Source: Lysobacterales bacterium
GTDB taxonomy: Bacteria; Pseudomonadota; Gammaproteobacteria; Xanthomonadales; SZUA-36
Direction: 5' to 3'
DNA: 57,496 nucleotides
Assembly: GCA_014238945.1 (NCBI GenBank)
Contig: JABAAB010000023.1
Coordinates: 1-57,496 of the forward strand
Under the pieces are notes generated by a model, which saw only the letters and a list, made by a program, of their open reading frames with translations, was not told the DNA's origin and searched no databases. The first letter of the stretch is position 1, and each line of letters starts with the position of its first letter. The position numbers and the translations under genes are program-made. Shown piece by piece: positions 8,032 through 16,625 of the stretch.

Positions 8032-9072
8032 ATGCAAGAGGGACGCATTCCTGTTTCTGTAATAACCGGTTTCCTGGGCAGCGGTAAAACCACCCTGCTC
8101 AATTACCTGGTGCACCATCCGGGCATGGGTGAAACGGCCGTTATTGTTAACGAGTTCGGTGAAGTCGGACTCGACCACGAACTGATTGAAAAAAGTGATG
8201 AGAACACCATCCTTCTGGGTTCCGGCTGCCTGTGTTGCACGGTGCGGGGCGACCTGGTGGATACGCTTGGAGACCTGTCTGTGCGGCGTTTGAAAGGAGA
8301 AGTTCCACCGTTCAAGCGCGTCGTTATCGAAACCACAGGCCTTGCCGACCCCGCCCCCATCCTGCATACGCTGATGAGCGTGCCGGTGGTGGGCCGCTAC
8401 GTGTTGGACAACGTTGTCACCACGGTGGACGTGGTCAATGGCTACGACACGCTGCAAAATCATGACGAGGCAGTCAAACAGGTGGCGATTGCGGATCGTA
8501 TCCTGATGACCAAATCGGATCTGGTCGAAGCAGACAGCATGACAGGATTGTCCTCTTACCTGCGTAAATTGAACCCTGCAGCACCAACTGCCAACGTCGT
8601 TAATGGCGAGATTGACCCGTCAGGCTTGTTCGGCAGCCTGCGCTTTGATCTTGAGACCAAGTCTGACGAGGTTCGCCAGTGGTTGATGGCTGAGCGCTAT
8701 CCCGATGCCCATCACGAGAAAGAGCACCGGCACAACGTCAATCGTCACAAGGACAATATCGAGGCGTTTTGCCTGCGTTTTGACCAGCCACTGGATTGGA
8801 AAACCACCGCCCTGTGGCTGGATTCCCTGGTGGCGAACCAGGGTGAGAAACTACTGCGCGTTAAAGGGATACTCGACGTTGAAGGCATTGCAGAACCGAT
8901 CGTGATTCACGCGGTGCAACACCTGTTCCATCCCCCGGTGCGGATCGAATCCTGGCCACAGGCACAGCGAGAGAGCCGCATCGTGTTCATCACCAGGGAT
9001 TTACCCCGCAGTGCGGTGGAAGAAGCACTGCAAAAGGCCAAAAACCTTATTCGGCTGCAATCGGTAGCGTAA
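8032..9072 (+). CDS. CobW/COG0523-family GTPase (metallochaperone)
   Basis: This is a G3E-family P-loop GTPase, typically used to deliver zinc or another metal to a client enzyme. From the ATG at 8032 it has 346 residues. The Walker A motif GFLGSGKT is at 13-20, the metal-binding CLCC is at 66-69, ETTGLADP is a Walker B/switch segment near 100, and TKSD is the guanine motif. A His-rich stretch (HHEKEHRHNVNRH) precedes the C-terminal CobW_C domain. An ATG at 8020 is possible, but 8032 directly follows the stop of the leader ORF. The next two genes encode metal-dependent amidohydrolases, which are plausible clients. It is first in an operon behind a TGTATACA site. Confidence 0.85.
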   Translation: MQEGRIPVSVITGFLGSGKTTLLNYLVHHPGMGETAVIVNEFGEVGLDHELIEKSDENTILLGSGCLCCTVRGDLVDTLGDLSVRRLKGEVPPFKRVVIETTGLADPAPILHTLMSVPVVGRYVLDNVVTTVDVVNGYDTLQNHDEAVKQVAIADRILMTKSDLVEADSMTGLSSYLRKLNPAAPTANVVNGEIDPSGLFGSLRFDLETKSDEVRQWLMAERYPDAHHEKEHRHNVNRHKDNIEAFCLRFDQPLDWKTTALWLDSLVANQGEKLLRVKGILDVEGIAEPIVIHAVQHLFHPPVRIESWPQAQRESRIVFITRDLPRSAVEEALQKAKNLIRLQSVA

Positions 9073-9113
9073 TGTCGGTTATTGCCAAACTTATCAATCT
9101 ACAGGAGTGAGTA

Positions 9114-10511
9114 ATGACTGACACGGTCATCAAGAATGGAGAAATCGTTACGGCGCAAGGTCGCCGCAAAGCGTCAATCGCAATTTCGGGCGAACGCATC
9201 GAGGGAATCTTTGAACCCGGTACCGAGCCGCAAGCCAGCGAAGTGATTGACGCTGAAGGCCTGGTTATCCTGCCCGGTGGAGTCGATATGCACTCGCATC
9301 ATCGCCAGGGCGCCGAGAGTGGGGGATACGAATACAAAGAAACCATCGAGTCGGCCACCAACCAGTGCGCCGCCGGCGGAATTACCACTTCGGTCGCCAT
9401 GCCCAACGTGGTGCCTCCGCCCAATACCCTTGAACGGCTTGAGGATCTGCTGCGCGTTTACGAGAAATGCGCAGTGGTGGATTACAACGTTAACCCCGCC
9501 GGAACAGTAATGGAGGAAATCCCAAGGTTGGCAGAGACAGGGATAGGCGCATTCAAGATTTTCATGGTGGTCGATACCGGGCGCGATTATCCGCATATGC
9601 CGGGTATCGGCATGCATGATCACGGCCAGATCATGGAAGCGATGGAGCTGTGCGCCGCGGCCAATGTCCCGCTGATGATCCATCCGCACGACCAGGCCCT
9701 GATGGACCACATTGAAAAGGCATACTGGGAGCGTGGTGAGCGTGATGCACTGGCTTACGCCAAGGCTTACTCGGCACATGACGGAGTGATCTGGGATACG
9801 GCGATTGCCACCCTCTTGCGTCTGCAAAAGGCCACCGGTGTGCACTTGCATCTGTTGCACATCCAGACAGCCGGCAGCGTCAAGTTGATCAGGGAAGCCA
9901 AGGCCAACGGCCAGAAGGTCACCTGCGAGATCAATCCATGGGCCCTGTTCCTCGGGAATGACTGGTCGGCGATTGAACGGCTTGGCTCTTATGCGCTGTC
10001 CTATTACGTGCCTGAGAAAAACACACCATACCTTTGGGAAGCGCTGAACGAGGGCACCATCGATATCTTTGCCAGCGATCACGCGCCGCATACGGCGGAA
10101 GAGAAGGAGATCGGCTGGGAGGACGGCTGGAAAGCCCATACCGGTACCCCTTCTACCCAGTATTACATGCGCTTCCTGGTAGATGCGGCATCCAATGGAA
10201 AGATCTCGCTGGAGCGGGTGGCCGAAATCACATCCACCGCACCGGCGGAAATTTTCAAACTCGATAACAAGGGCCAAATTGAACCCGGCTACCACGCAGA
10301 TCTCGTGCTATATGACCTTGAAGCTGAGTCAGAGGTCAGGGACGAGGACCTGCTTGGACTGATCGGGTGGTCGCCATACGCGGGCCTGAAGACCAAGGGC
10401 GTACCCGTAAGGACCATCATCAGGGGCAGGACCGTTTTTGCAGATGGCAAGGTGATCGCAAAAGCGGGTGACGGCAGGTTTGCCAGCGCCCGGGGCGACC
10501 GGGCCGCATAA
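9114..10511 (+). CDS. Dihydropyrimidinase/hydantoinase-like amidohydrolase
   Basis: This is a 465-residue cytoplasmic cyclic-amidase of the dihydropyrimidinase/allantoinase group, which hydrolyses ring amides such as hydantoins. AGGAG lies six bases before the ATG. The binuclear metal site is complete: His60 and His62 in MHSHH, Lys148 (the residue carboxylated in this family) in AFKIF, His190 or His192 in MIHPHD, His249 in LHLLHI and Asp322 in SDHAPH. It follows a CobW-type chaperone and precedes a second amidohydrolase, pointing to sequential hydrolysis of a nitrogen-containing substrate. The exact substrate cannot be assigned; D-hydantoin, dihydropyrimidine and allantoin are all possible. 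Confidence 0.85.
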   Translation: MTDTVIKNGEIVTAQGRRKASIAISGERIEGIFEPGTEPQASEVIDAEGLVILPGGVDMHSHHRQGAESGGYEYKETIESATNQCAAGGITTSVAMPNVVPPPNTLERLEDLLRVYEKCAVVDYNVNPAGTVMEEIPRLAETGIGAFKIFMVVDTGRDYPHMPGIGMHDHGQIMEAMELCAAANVPLMIHPHDQALMDHIEKAYWERGERDALAYAKAYSAHDGVIWDTAIATLLRLQKATGVHLHLLHIQTAGSVKLIREAKANGQKVTCEINPWALFLGNDWSAIERLGSYALSYYVPEKNTPYLWEALNEGTIDIFASDHAPHTAEEKEIGWEDGWKAHTGTPSTQYYMRFLVDAASNGKISLERVAEITSTAPAEIFKLDNKGQIEPGYHADLVLYDLEAESEVRDEDLLGLIGWSPYAGLKTKGVPVRTIIRGRTVFADGKVIAKAGDGRFASARGDRAA

Positions 10512-10590
10512 ACCAACTTCAGTCTGAGACGCTATATTTAAATAATACACATACAGGAAAGCAGCCATATCAAAACGTAAATCCGATGAT

Positions 10591-12084
10591 TTGAAGAACG
10601 CCAAGCTCACGCGCAGGGAACTGGTTGGGGGCACCGCCACGCTTGGGTTGCTGGCAGCTGGAGGCGTGTTGGCTGGAAATGCGATGGCGGGGAGTGGCGA
10701 GGCCGCGTCGAAAGCGAATGGAAAACTCCCCGCACAGGGGGAATACCTGGTAAAAAATGCCTACGTTCTGAGCATGGATCCTGAAATAGGTCACCTCGAT
10801 AAAGGCAGCGTGCATATAAAGGACGGCAGGATTGTCGCGGTGGGCGCAGATGTCTCCGCACCAGGCGCCGAAGTGCTGGACGGGTATGGCATGGTCGTCA
10901 TGCCGGGCTTCATCGATACCCACTGGCACATGTGGCATGCAATTTTCCGGAATTTTCTGCGCGAAGGACTGAGCTATTTTCCTGTCAAGTATGCCTTGTC
11001 CCAGCATTTCACCCCTGAGGATGTACACAACGGCAACCGCCTGGCCCTGGCTGAAGCGATCAATGCCGGTTTTACCACCGTGCATAACTTTGCACACAAC
11101 ATCAGGAGTCCGGAATTTGCCGATGCGGAGATGAGCGCCTGGGCGGAATTCGGTATGCCCGGCAGATTCTCCTACGGATGGAAAGACGGACTCCCGTTTA
11201 CCGAGATCGATCCGTCCGATGACCTGGAGAGGTTTCAGAAAAAATGGATAGGGCCGGACTCCCCGACCCGGGGCCTGATGGAACTCGGCCGTGCAGTGCG
11301 CGGGCCGATGTACACCAAGCACGAGATTTATGCGCCCGAGATCGAAGCCGCCTACGCGATGGACCTGCCCATCACCATGCATGCCGGCATCACCCGGGCA
11401 AGAACCATTTCAGCAGCCCGGCTGCACGAGGAAGGTTGCCTTAATGGCAGGACGATGCTGGTGCATTTCCTGCTGGCCAACAGGAACGACCGTGCGGCCA
11501 TGAAGGAGGTTGGGGCTTCGCTCAGCGCGACGATCAAGTCCGAGATGCGCGGCCAAAAGGACGGCGGTTTCCGCCGCAACCTGCTGCACATGCTCAATGA
11601 CGGGATCAACGTGTGCCTTTCGGGCGTTGATGCAAACGTAACCAGCGCTTCGAGCATGTTCGACGCCATGTCCAGCGCCTGGTCAGTCGGTATTCCATGG
11701 AGTACGGACGACACGGCCGAGTTGAAGGCCGTTGAGTACAGTACCTGCCTTGAAATGGCGATTACCAACGGCGCGAAAGGACTGGGACTTGAGAATGTCA
11801 CCGGCAGCCTGACGCCCGGCAAGCGCGCAGACCTGATCCTTGTGCGCGCGAACGATCTGAATATGGCGCCCTTCCACGATGCCAATTCCGCCATTGTGAA
11901 ATCCGCCAGGGTGGCGAATGTCGATACCGTGATGATCGACGGGCGCATCAGGAAACGTGCTGGTGAACTAATTGGTGTCGATATTCCTGAAATTGTCGGC
12001 AATGCGGCGCGCTCCCTGCACAATATGCAAACCCGTGCAGGCGGTGAATGGGCGCCGAAATCTCCTACCGTGCCCAAGTTTTAG
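10591..12084 (+). CDS. Tat-type exported amidohydrolase
   Basis: This is a metal-dependent hydrolase of the TRZ/ATZ-cytosine deaminase group, about 497 residues. LTRRELVGGTATLGLLAAGG at the N-terminus looks like a twin-arginine signal, so it probably acts in the periplasm. Metal ligands appear as His111 and His113 (DTHWHMWH), MHAG and STDD. The start is unclear. The TTG at 10591 has no good ribosome binding site. The frame is open further upstream, where AGGAAAG sits seven bases before an ATA codon at 10567 that would add ISKRKSDD. The original start may have been ATG at that point. It is third in the operon, about 80 bases after the hydantoinase. Confidence 0.8.
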   Translation: MKNAKLTRRELVGGTATLGLLAAGGVLAGNAMAGSGEAASKANGKLPAQGEYLVKNAYVLSMDPEIGHLDKGSVHIKDGRIVAVGADVSAPGAEVLDGYGMVVMPGFIDTHWHMWHAIFRNFLREGLSYFPVKYALSQHFTPEDVHNGNRLALAEAINAGFTTVHNFAHNIRSPEFADAEMSAWAEFGMPGRFSYGWKDGLPFTEIDPSDDLERFQKKWIGPDSPTRGLMELGRAVRGPMYTKHEIYAPEIEAAYAMDLPITMHAGITRARTISAARLHEEGCLNGRTMLVHFLLANRNDRAAMKEVGASLSATIKSEMRGQKDGGFRRNLLHMLNDGINVCLSGVDANVTSASSMFDAMSSAWSVGIPWSTDDTAELKAVEYSTCLEMAITNGAKGLGLENVTGSLTPGKRADLILVRANDLNMAPFHDANSAIVKSARVANVDTVMIDGRIRKRAGELIGVDIPEIVGNAARSLHNMQTRAGGEWAPKSPTVPKF

Positions 12085-12120
12085 GGCGAGCTTATGCGGT
12101 TCCGGTCAATTCCGCTCTGA

Positions 12121-12708
12121 TTGGTGGTGGTATTGGCCGGTATGGCAAGCGGGGTCGCCGGACAGGAAGCCGGCGACCCCGGTGTTATTGAATTCAGGGG
12201 CCGCCTTGTCTTGATCGTCACTGCTGATGATCAGACCCGAATCGACGATTTGACCGGCGTGTCTTCCGGTGAAGCTGTTTCTGGTGAAGAAGAACAGTAC
12301 CGGCAATTGTCCGTACGCATTGACAGGCACCTGGCGTCCACCGAGTTGCAGGAAGACAGGCAGTTATCAGGAATGGAACGCCTGCACAGGGCGACCAATT
12401 ACGCGCGTAAACTCATCGAGCGGGTCGATTTGCTTAATGAGCGCGTCATGTTTCTGGGCAACGAAAAAGCACTTCACGAAAAAATTCTTGCTGCAACCGC
12501 GGCGTTCGATGTCCCCCTGATCAAATCCCTCTTGCAGGAGAAGCTTTCGCTCGAGGATGACAACCTGGCCGAGGCCGCGTTCCAGTTGGCCGGATTCCAG
12601 GAACTGGATGGCGAATACCAGGATGCCTGGGGTAACTACCAGCGCGCCAGTAACCTGGAACCGGGCAATCAGTTTTATATGGACGCCCACGGAAAAAACG
12701 AATTCTGA
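12121..12708 (+). CDS. Small exported protein, signal peptide interrupted by TGA
   Basis: This is a protein of about 195 residues, unrecognised, with a helical C-terminal half resembling a single TPR-like unit (AEAAFQLAGFQELDGEYQDAWGNYQRA). Upstream and in frame, an ATG at 12094 with AGGGCGAG seven bases before it begins MRFRSIPL. A TGA at 12118-12120 follows, and then LVVVLAGMASGVAG-QE continues, which together is a normal signal peptide cut by one stop codon. Either the gene now starts at the TTG/GTG codons at 12121-12129, or it is inactivated, or the base is an error. It is fourth in the operon, just before the rhodanese gene. Confidence 0.6.
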   Translation: MVVVLAGMASGVAGQEAGDPGVIEFRGRLVLIVTADDQTRIDDLTGVSSGEAVSGEEEQYRQLSVRIDRHLASTELQEDRQLSGMERLHRATNYARKLIERVDLLNERVMFLGNEKALHEKILAATAAFDVPLIKSLLQEKLSLEDDNLAEAAFQLAGFQELDGEYQDAWGNYQRASNLEPGNQFYMDAHGKNEF

Positions 12709-12720
12709 GTGGTAAAAAAC

Positions 12721-13590
12721 ATGAGTCAATCACCCCTGGTCAGTTCCCAATGGCTGGCCGACCGCCTCGAAGACCCCTCTGTGGCTGTTGCACACGTACT
12801 CTACGAATCCGATGTCGATGACTATACGCAGGGACATATCCCCGGTGCGCTGGCCTGGTACTGGAAAGACATTTTCTGGCATGACAGCAAGCGCGAGTTT
12901 CCCACGCCTTCAGAAATGGCTGAAAAACTGGGCCAGCAAGGCATTGATGAAAATACGACCCTGGTGCTGTACAGCGGCCGTAATCAATATGCCATTTACG
13001 GATACCGGGCCATTAAGACCATGTGCGGTCACGCAGATGTCAGGATCCTGGATGGGCATCTTAAAAAGTGGAACCTGGAAGGGCGCCAATTGCAAAAAGA
13101 AGCTCTCCGGCTCCAACCCACACCTTATACGCCGCAACAAAGCGTTCGTGACGACTCCAGCAGGGTGGACATCAGCGAAGTCAGTGCCTTGCTGAATCAT
13201 CCGGGTACGGTCATCCTTGATGCCAGGTACCAGTCGGAATACCAGTCGGAATACGACGGTGAGCGCGTCAAGCCGGGCACAGGATTCGACTACGGGGCCG
13301 AATGCTGGGGGCGGATTCCGGGCGCCAGGCACCTGATGTTCCGCAGGCTTTTTGATGAAACGGATGACAGTCTTCTCGATGCCGCAGGGCTGGAAAAGCT
13401 GTTTCGCAGCGTTGGTGCAGCACCCGACCAGGCTGAGCAAGTGATCTGTTATTGCCGGCTCGGCCACCGGGGTAGTTTGCTGTGGTTTGCGGCCTCACAA
13501 ATTTTGGGGTGGCATCATTTCAGGGTATACGACGGCTCGTGGACCGAATGGGGTTCCTCAGTGGGATACCCCGTAGAAGTATGCGATTGA
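12721..13590 (+). CDS. Tandem-domain rhodanese (sulfurtransferase)
   Basis: This is a two-domain rhodanese of about 289 residues, which moves sulfane sulfur between donors such as thiosulfate or mercaptopyruvate and thiol acceptors. The N-terminal domain lacks an active cysteine at the loop (LYSGRNQYAIYG). The C-terminal domain has the loop CYCRLGHRGS, with the second Cys in the catalytic position. The ATG at 12721 is preferred; a GTG at 12709 directly after the previous stop is possible. A 12-base tandem duplication (CAGTCGGAATAC, 13231-13254) produces YQSEYQSEY. It is the last intact gene of the operon, which raises the possibility of a sulfur-containing substrate for the pathway. Confidence 0.82.
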   Translation: MSQSPLVSSQWLADRLEDPSVAVAHVLYESDVDDYTQGHIPGALAWYWKDIFWHDSKREFPTPSEMAEKLGQQGIDENTTLVLYSGRNQYAIYGYRAIKTMCGHADVRILDGHLKKWNLEGRQLQKEALRLQPTPYTPQQSVRDDSSRVDISEVSALLNHPGTVILDARYQSEYQSEYDGERVKPGTGFDYGAECWGRIPGARHLMFRRLFDETDDSLLDAAGLEKLFRSVGAAPDQAEQVICYCRLGHRGSLLWFAASQILGWHHFRVYDGSWTEWGSSVGYPVEVCD

Positions 13591-13837
13591 CTTCGTTCAC
13601 CTGGTGCCGGTCGGGAAACCACCGGGAGAATCCTATGATTTCAGCGTTTCAGAGTTGAATTTCCAGTTACGTTACCGTTGGCAGATAGCGCCACTGTCGG
13701 ACCTGTTCGTGGTGTATACCAGGGGTGATTCACGGGAAACCGGGCTCAGGACTTTCAGTGATTTATTTCAGGATTCCTGGGACTTTCCACTGGGTGACCT
13801 GCTGGTGGTGAAGCTTCGTTACCGGATCGGTTCCTAG
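13586..13837 (+). pseudogene. C-terminal fragment of a DUF5916-type outer-membrane protein
   Basis: About 80 residues overlap the end of the rhodanese gene by a few bases and run to a TAG stop. SELNFQLRYRWQIAPLSDLF, then VVYTRG and LVVKLRYRIGS, match the final beta-strands of DUF5916 proteins. These are outer-membrane barrels with an N-terminal carbohydrate-binding domain, normally over 700 residues. Only the tail remains and there is no start signal, so it is a deletion remnant. Confidence 0.55.
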
Positions 13838-13841
13838 CGCT

Positions 13842-14266
13842 TCAGACACCTGGAATGGATCTTTTGGCGAAGTAGTGGTCAAGGTTGTATTTTCCGGCTC
13901 CATGGGCTGTAACAAACAGCAGGCCGCCGAAGATGGCTATATTTTTTGAAAAGAATAAATAAACATAGAAATTCGACTCCCAGTCCCAGTGAAAGATAAA
14001 GGACGCCAGCGCGGTAAAACCGGCCAGGCCTAATGCGGCCAGGCGGGTTTGCCAGCCCAGCGCCAGGGCAAGGCCACAACCCAGTTCAAGCACGATAACG
14101 AATGGCAGCAATTCAGCCGGAACACCATGGTCCTCGAGCATGCTTTCAAACCTGCCATATTCCAGCATCTTCCTGATTGGGAGCGGATAAAGATAAACGC
14201 GATAAACAGCCGGCCTGCCAGTTCCAGTACGTTTCCGTATTTTTCAAAGGTGTTGTTAATGTTCAC
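13842..14266 (-). pseudogene. DoxX-family membrane protein, frameshifted
   Basis: Two overlapping frames together give one DoxX protein of about 140 residues with four membrane helices. The N-terminal part, VNINNTFEKYGNVLELAGRL, begins at the GTG at 14266, which overlaps the stop of the preceding gene (TAGTG). The C-terminal part continues as MLEYGRFESMLEDHG in the other frame. Restoring one A near 14171-14174 (GGAAGATGC to GGAAAGATGC) would give the expected SGKMLEYGRF. DoxX proteins are small inner-membrane subunits tied to quinone or thiosulfate chemistry and redox stress. It is last in the operon running from 19192. Confidence 0.6.
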
Positions 14267-15333
14267 TATTCTGATCGGCCACTTTTGCAATTGCGCCGCT
14301 GTGTGGAATCCAACGCTTTCTTATAGAAGGACAGGTCGATAAAATCGTCCATGTCCGACAGGTCAGCCGGTGGTGAACCATACTCGTCGCGCAGGGAAAG
14401 TACGGTCGCGACACCATCCATATCCAATGCACCACGGGGCGTGAAACCGTAGGCTCCAGAGGTCATCTGTGCCAGGGTTTTGAGCGCAATGGCCGGGTCC
14501 ATTGACGTATGTGCACTGACAATGGCAACCACTTCATCACGACGGCTTTCGTCATAGACGATTTCCATGGCCTTGATATAGGCACGGATGAAAGCAACGA
14601 CAACCTCGGGGTTTTCGGCCGCCCAGCTTGCGTTCAGCCCGAAACTTGAGCCTTGGTAAGGCCCTATCGATGCCAGGCTGTCATCAAGGTGTTTGAAGCC
14701 TGCAGCATATGCCTGGTTGATGTAGTTGCCGACCAGCAGGGTGGCCCGGTAGTCCCCGTTTTTAAGTGCCGTGACTCGTTTGGCCGTGTTGCCGGTTTCA
14801 ACGAACCGGTAGTCGGATTCCGACAGTCCGCCCTTTTTCAACATCTCCCTCAACACGAATGCCCAGCCGGTGGTCAGTGCGTCGACGCCCAGTGGCTCGC
14901 CCCTGATATCGGAGTACTCATTCACGTCCGGCGACACGACCAGGTCAAGTTTCATGGTCGACCCGCCCATCACCACGCGCAGTTCCGGTTCACGGTCCAG
15001 TTCAGCTGCGCCCTGGCCGGACTGGTAGGCGAAAAAGTTGTCAATGGATGCCTGGGCGATGTCGTAATTCCCCTTGACCAGTTCGGTCATCAGGTAGATG
15101 GAATTGGGTGTGTCCTTGACGGATACCTCCAGATTTTCCTGCGCAAACAGGCCTGTGTCCTGTGCAACGTAAATGCCGGTAGCCATGATTCCGCCAAAAA
15201 GCACGACCCTGATTTCTGAGCCTGTGGTCTGGTCAGCATAAACAGGAAAGGTGCAGGCAATGCTGATAAGCAGAACCAGCGGAAGCAGTAAAAACGAGCG
15301 CCGCCACTGTATTCTTCCCGAATTGTGCATCAT
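14266..15333 (-). CDS. NMT1/SsuA-type ABC substrate-binding protein
   Basis: This is a 355-residue periplasmic solute receptor of the NMT1/THI5-like group, which binds small molecules such as sulfonates, nitrate analogues or pyrimidine precursors. A signal peptide (WRRSFLLLPLVLLISIACTFPVYA) is followed by the two-lobed fold, with GIMATGIYVAQDTGLFAQENL as the conserved first segment. The start ATG overlaps the stop of the cyclase gene, so translation is coupled. No ABC permease or ATPase lies nearby, so it may share a transporter elsewhere or serve as a sensor. The ligand is unknown. Confidence 0.8.
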   Translation of the reverse strand: MMHNSGRIQWRRSFLLLPLVLLISIACTFPVYADQTTGSEIRVVLFGGIMATGIYVAQDTGLFAQENLEVSVKDTPNSIYLMTELVKGNYDIAQASIDNFFAYQSGQGAAELDREPELRVVMGGSTMKLDLVVSPDVNEYSDIRGEPLGVDALTTGWAFVLREMLKKGGLSESDYRFVETGNTAKRVTALKNGDYRATLLVGNYINQAYAAGFKHLDDSLASIGPYQGSSFGLNASWAAENPEVVVAFIRAYIKAMEIVYDESRRDEVVAIVSAHTSMDPAIALKTLAQMTSGAYGFTPRGALDMDGVATVLSLRDEYGSPPADLSDMDDFIDLSFYKKALDSTQRRNCKSGRSE

Positions 15334-16577
15334 CGAATCAGGATCGGCGCGACCGGTGATCCGCCGTTGCCCCGGATGGGGATGGTCTGGATGATCAGGG
15401 TCGATATGTAACAGGATTTATCCGGTTTGCCGCTGGCTTCGATCCCGGCCAGCCGTTCCTTTTCGCAGGTTTCGGAAATAACTTCCAGGTCAAGGTCCTC
15501 CATCATGTAAATGCCGTTGTTCAACCAGCTCAGGTGACCAAAATTTTCAAATTTGAAGCGCGGCTTTTTGACCGTGGCTTCAACGCTCTTGTTGTCACCA
15601 CCCACCAGCACGGGTTGGCGGTTGACAGACCAGGTAATCGCGCGGGCATCCAGTCCGGGACCGGCGGGCCCGAAAGTGTTCTTGCCGCCGTTGAGGTAGC
15701 GCAAACGCTCATCGCGTGGGTCCCGCGGATTCGAGGTCCAGTAACGGCCGGCCCAGCCGGTGCGGAACAGGATGGCATCACCGGGCTTGATGTCGTCCGG
15801 TGTCAGCCCTTGGCGAACCATGGCCGACTCGATCTCTTCGGGGCTGAATTCATAGTCGAACGGTGGGAACTGCCCGGGGTCTCGGCCTTGCGCTGCCTCT
15901 ATTTCACGCAGGCCGGTCGCAAGATCTATCAGGATCGCCCGCGCCACCACGGTGCCGACATTTTCCATGCCCATTTTGGTATGGCCACGGAACACGTAGT
16001 CTTTCCCTGGCATGCCGTTTGGAAGCTCGCCGGGATCACCTTCGGCCAGCCGGTGATAGGCGGGGTCACGGGTGTTGAAACAGTTGTAGGTGATCCCGCT
16101 TTGCGTCGTATGGGTAAACCCGTCGAATTGCGTGCCAAGCGATGTGAGCAGGGACCCCGATGCCTTCTGGTTGTAGGTGCTGTTTCCGGTCAGCTCTTCG
16201 TTATTGAATATGGTTGTGCTGCCGTTTTTACCCGGCCATTCACCCAGGTTGCTTTTGGTATCCAGGTGGGCTGTGAAGCCCATCTGGCCGGGGTCGAGCG
16301 CATGCGACAGGTTGTAAACCTTGCCCAGCCGTATCAGGCCGAGGTTTTCGGCAATGCGCTCCGGGGTGAGGTAATTGAGATTACCCAGTTCATCGTCCGG
16401 GCCCCATTTGCGCGTGGTCGTGTTGTCGCAGGGGTCCGGTAGCTCAAGCTCAAAGGGGATTTTGTCCATCGGGGCCGGCGCATTTTCTTCCGCTGCATGG
16501 GCCAGGGACAGGGCCATTGCCATGATCCCAGCTGAAAGGACCAGGCGAAAACCGGTTGGCTGCTTAAGATTTTCCAT
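15330..16577 (-). CDS. Exported cyclase-family (kynurenine formamidase-like) hydrolase
   Basis: This is a 415-residue metal-dependent hydrolase of the cyclase superfamily, which includes kynurenine formamidase and isatin hydrolase and opens cyclic or formyl amides. AGAGGA six bases before the ATG at 16577 fixes the start and leaves a signal peptide ending AHA. The metal-site motif appears as GTQFDGFTH, the variant found in the larger members; GDAILFRTGW and the C-terminal region also fit. It overlaps the binding-protein gene by four bases. Its presence in an operon of exported proteins suggests a periplasmic ring-opening step. The substrate is unknown. Confidence 0.78.
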   Translation of the reverse strand: MENLKQPTGFRLVLSAGIMAMALSLAHAAEENAPAPMDKIPFELELPDPCDNTTTRKWGPDDELGNLNYLTPERIAENLGLIRLGKVYNLSHALDPGQMGFTAHLDTKSNLGEWPGKNGSTTIFNNEELTGNSTYNQKASGSLLTSLGTQFDGFTHTTQSGITYNCFNTRDPAYHRLAEGDPGELPNGMPGKDYVFRGHTKMGMENVGTVVARAILIDLATGLREIEAAQGRDPGQFPPFDYEFSPEEIESAMVRQGLTPDDIKPGDAILFRTGWAGRYWTSNPRDPRDERLRYLNGGKNTFGPAGPGLDARAITWSVNRQPVLVGGDNKSVEATVKKPRFKFENFGHLSWLNNGIYMMEDLDLEVISETCEKERLAGIEASGKPDKSCYISTLIIQTIPIRGNGGSPVAPILIR

Positions 16578-16625
16578 GATCAATCCTCTGCTCGGTCTGT
16601 TCGTCAACAAGCGAACGATTTTGGT

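Noticed and set aside
9174-10295. 373-codon minus-strand frame opposite the hydantoinase gene
   Set aside because: A shadow of the GC-rich hydantoinase gene, whose catalytic motifs are complete on the plus strand.
15534-16442. 302-codon plus-strand frame opposite the cyclase gene
   Set aside because: Antisense to a gene with signal peptide and metal motif; no features of its own.
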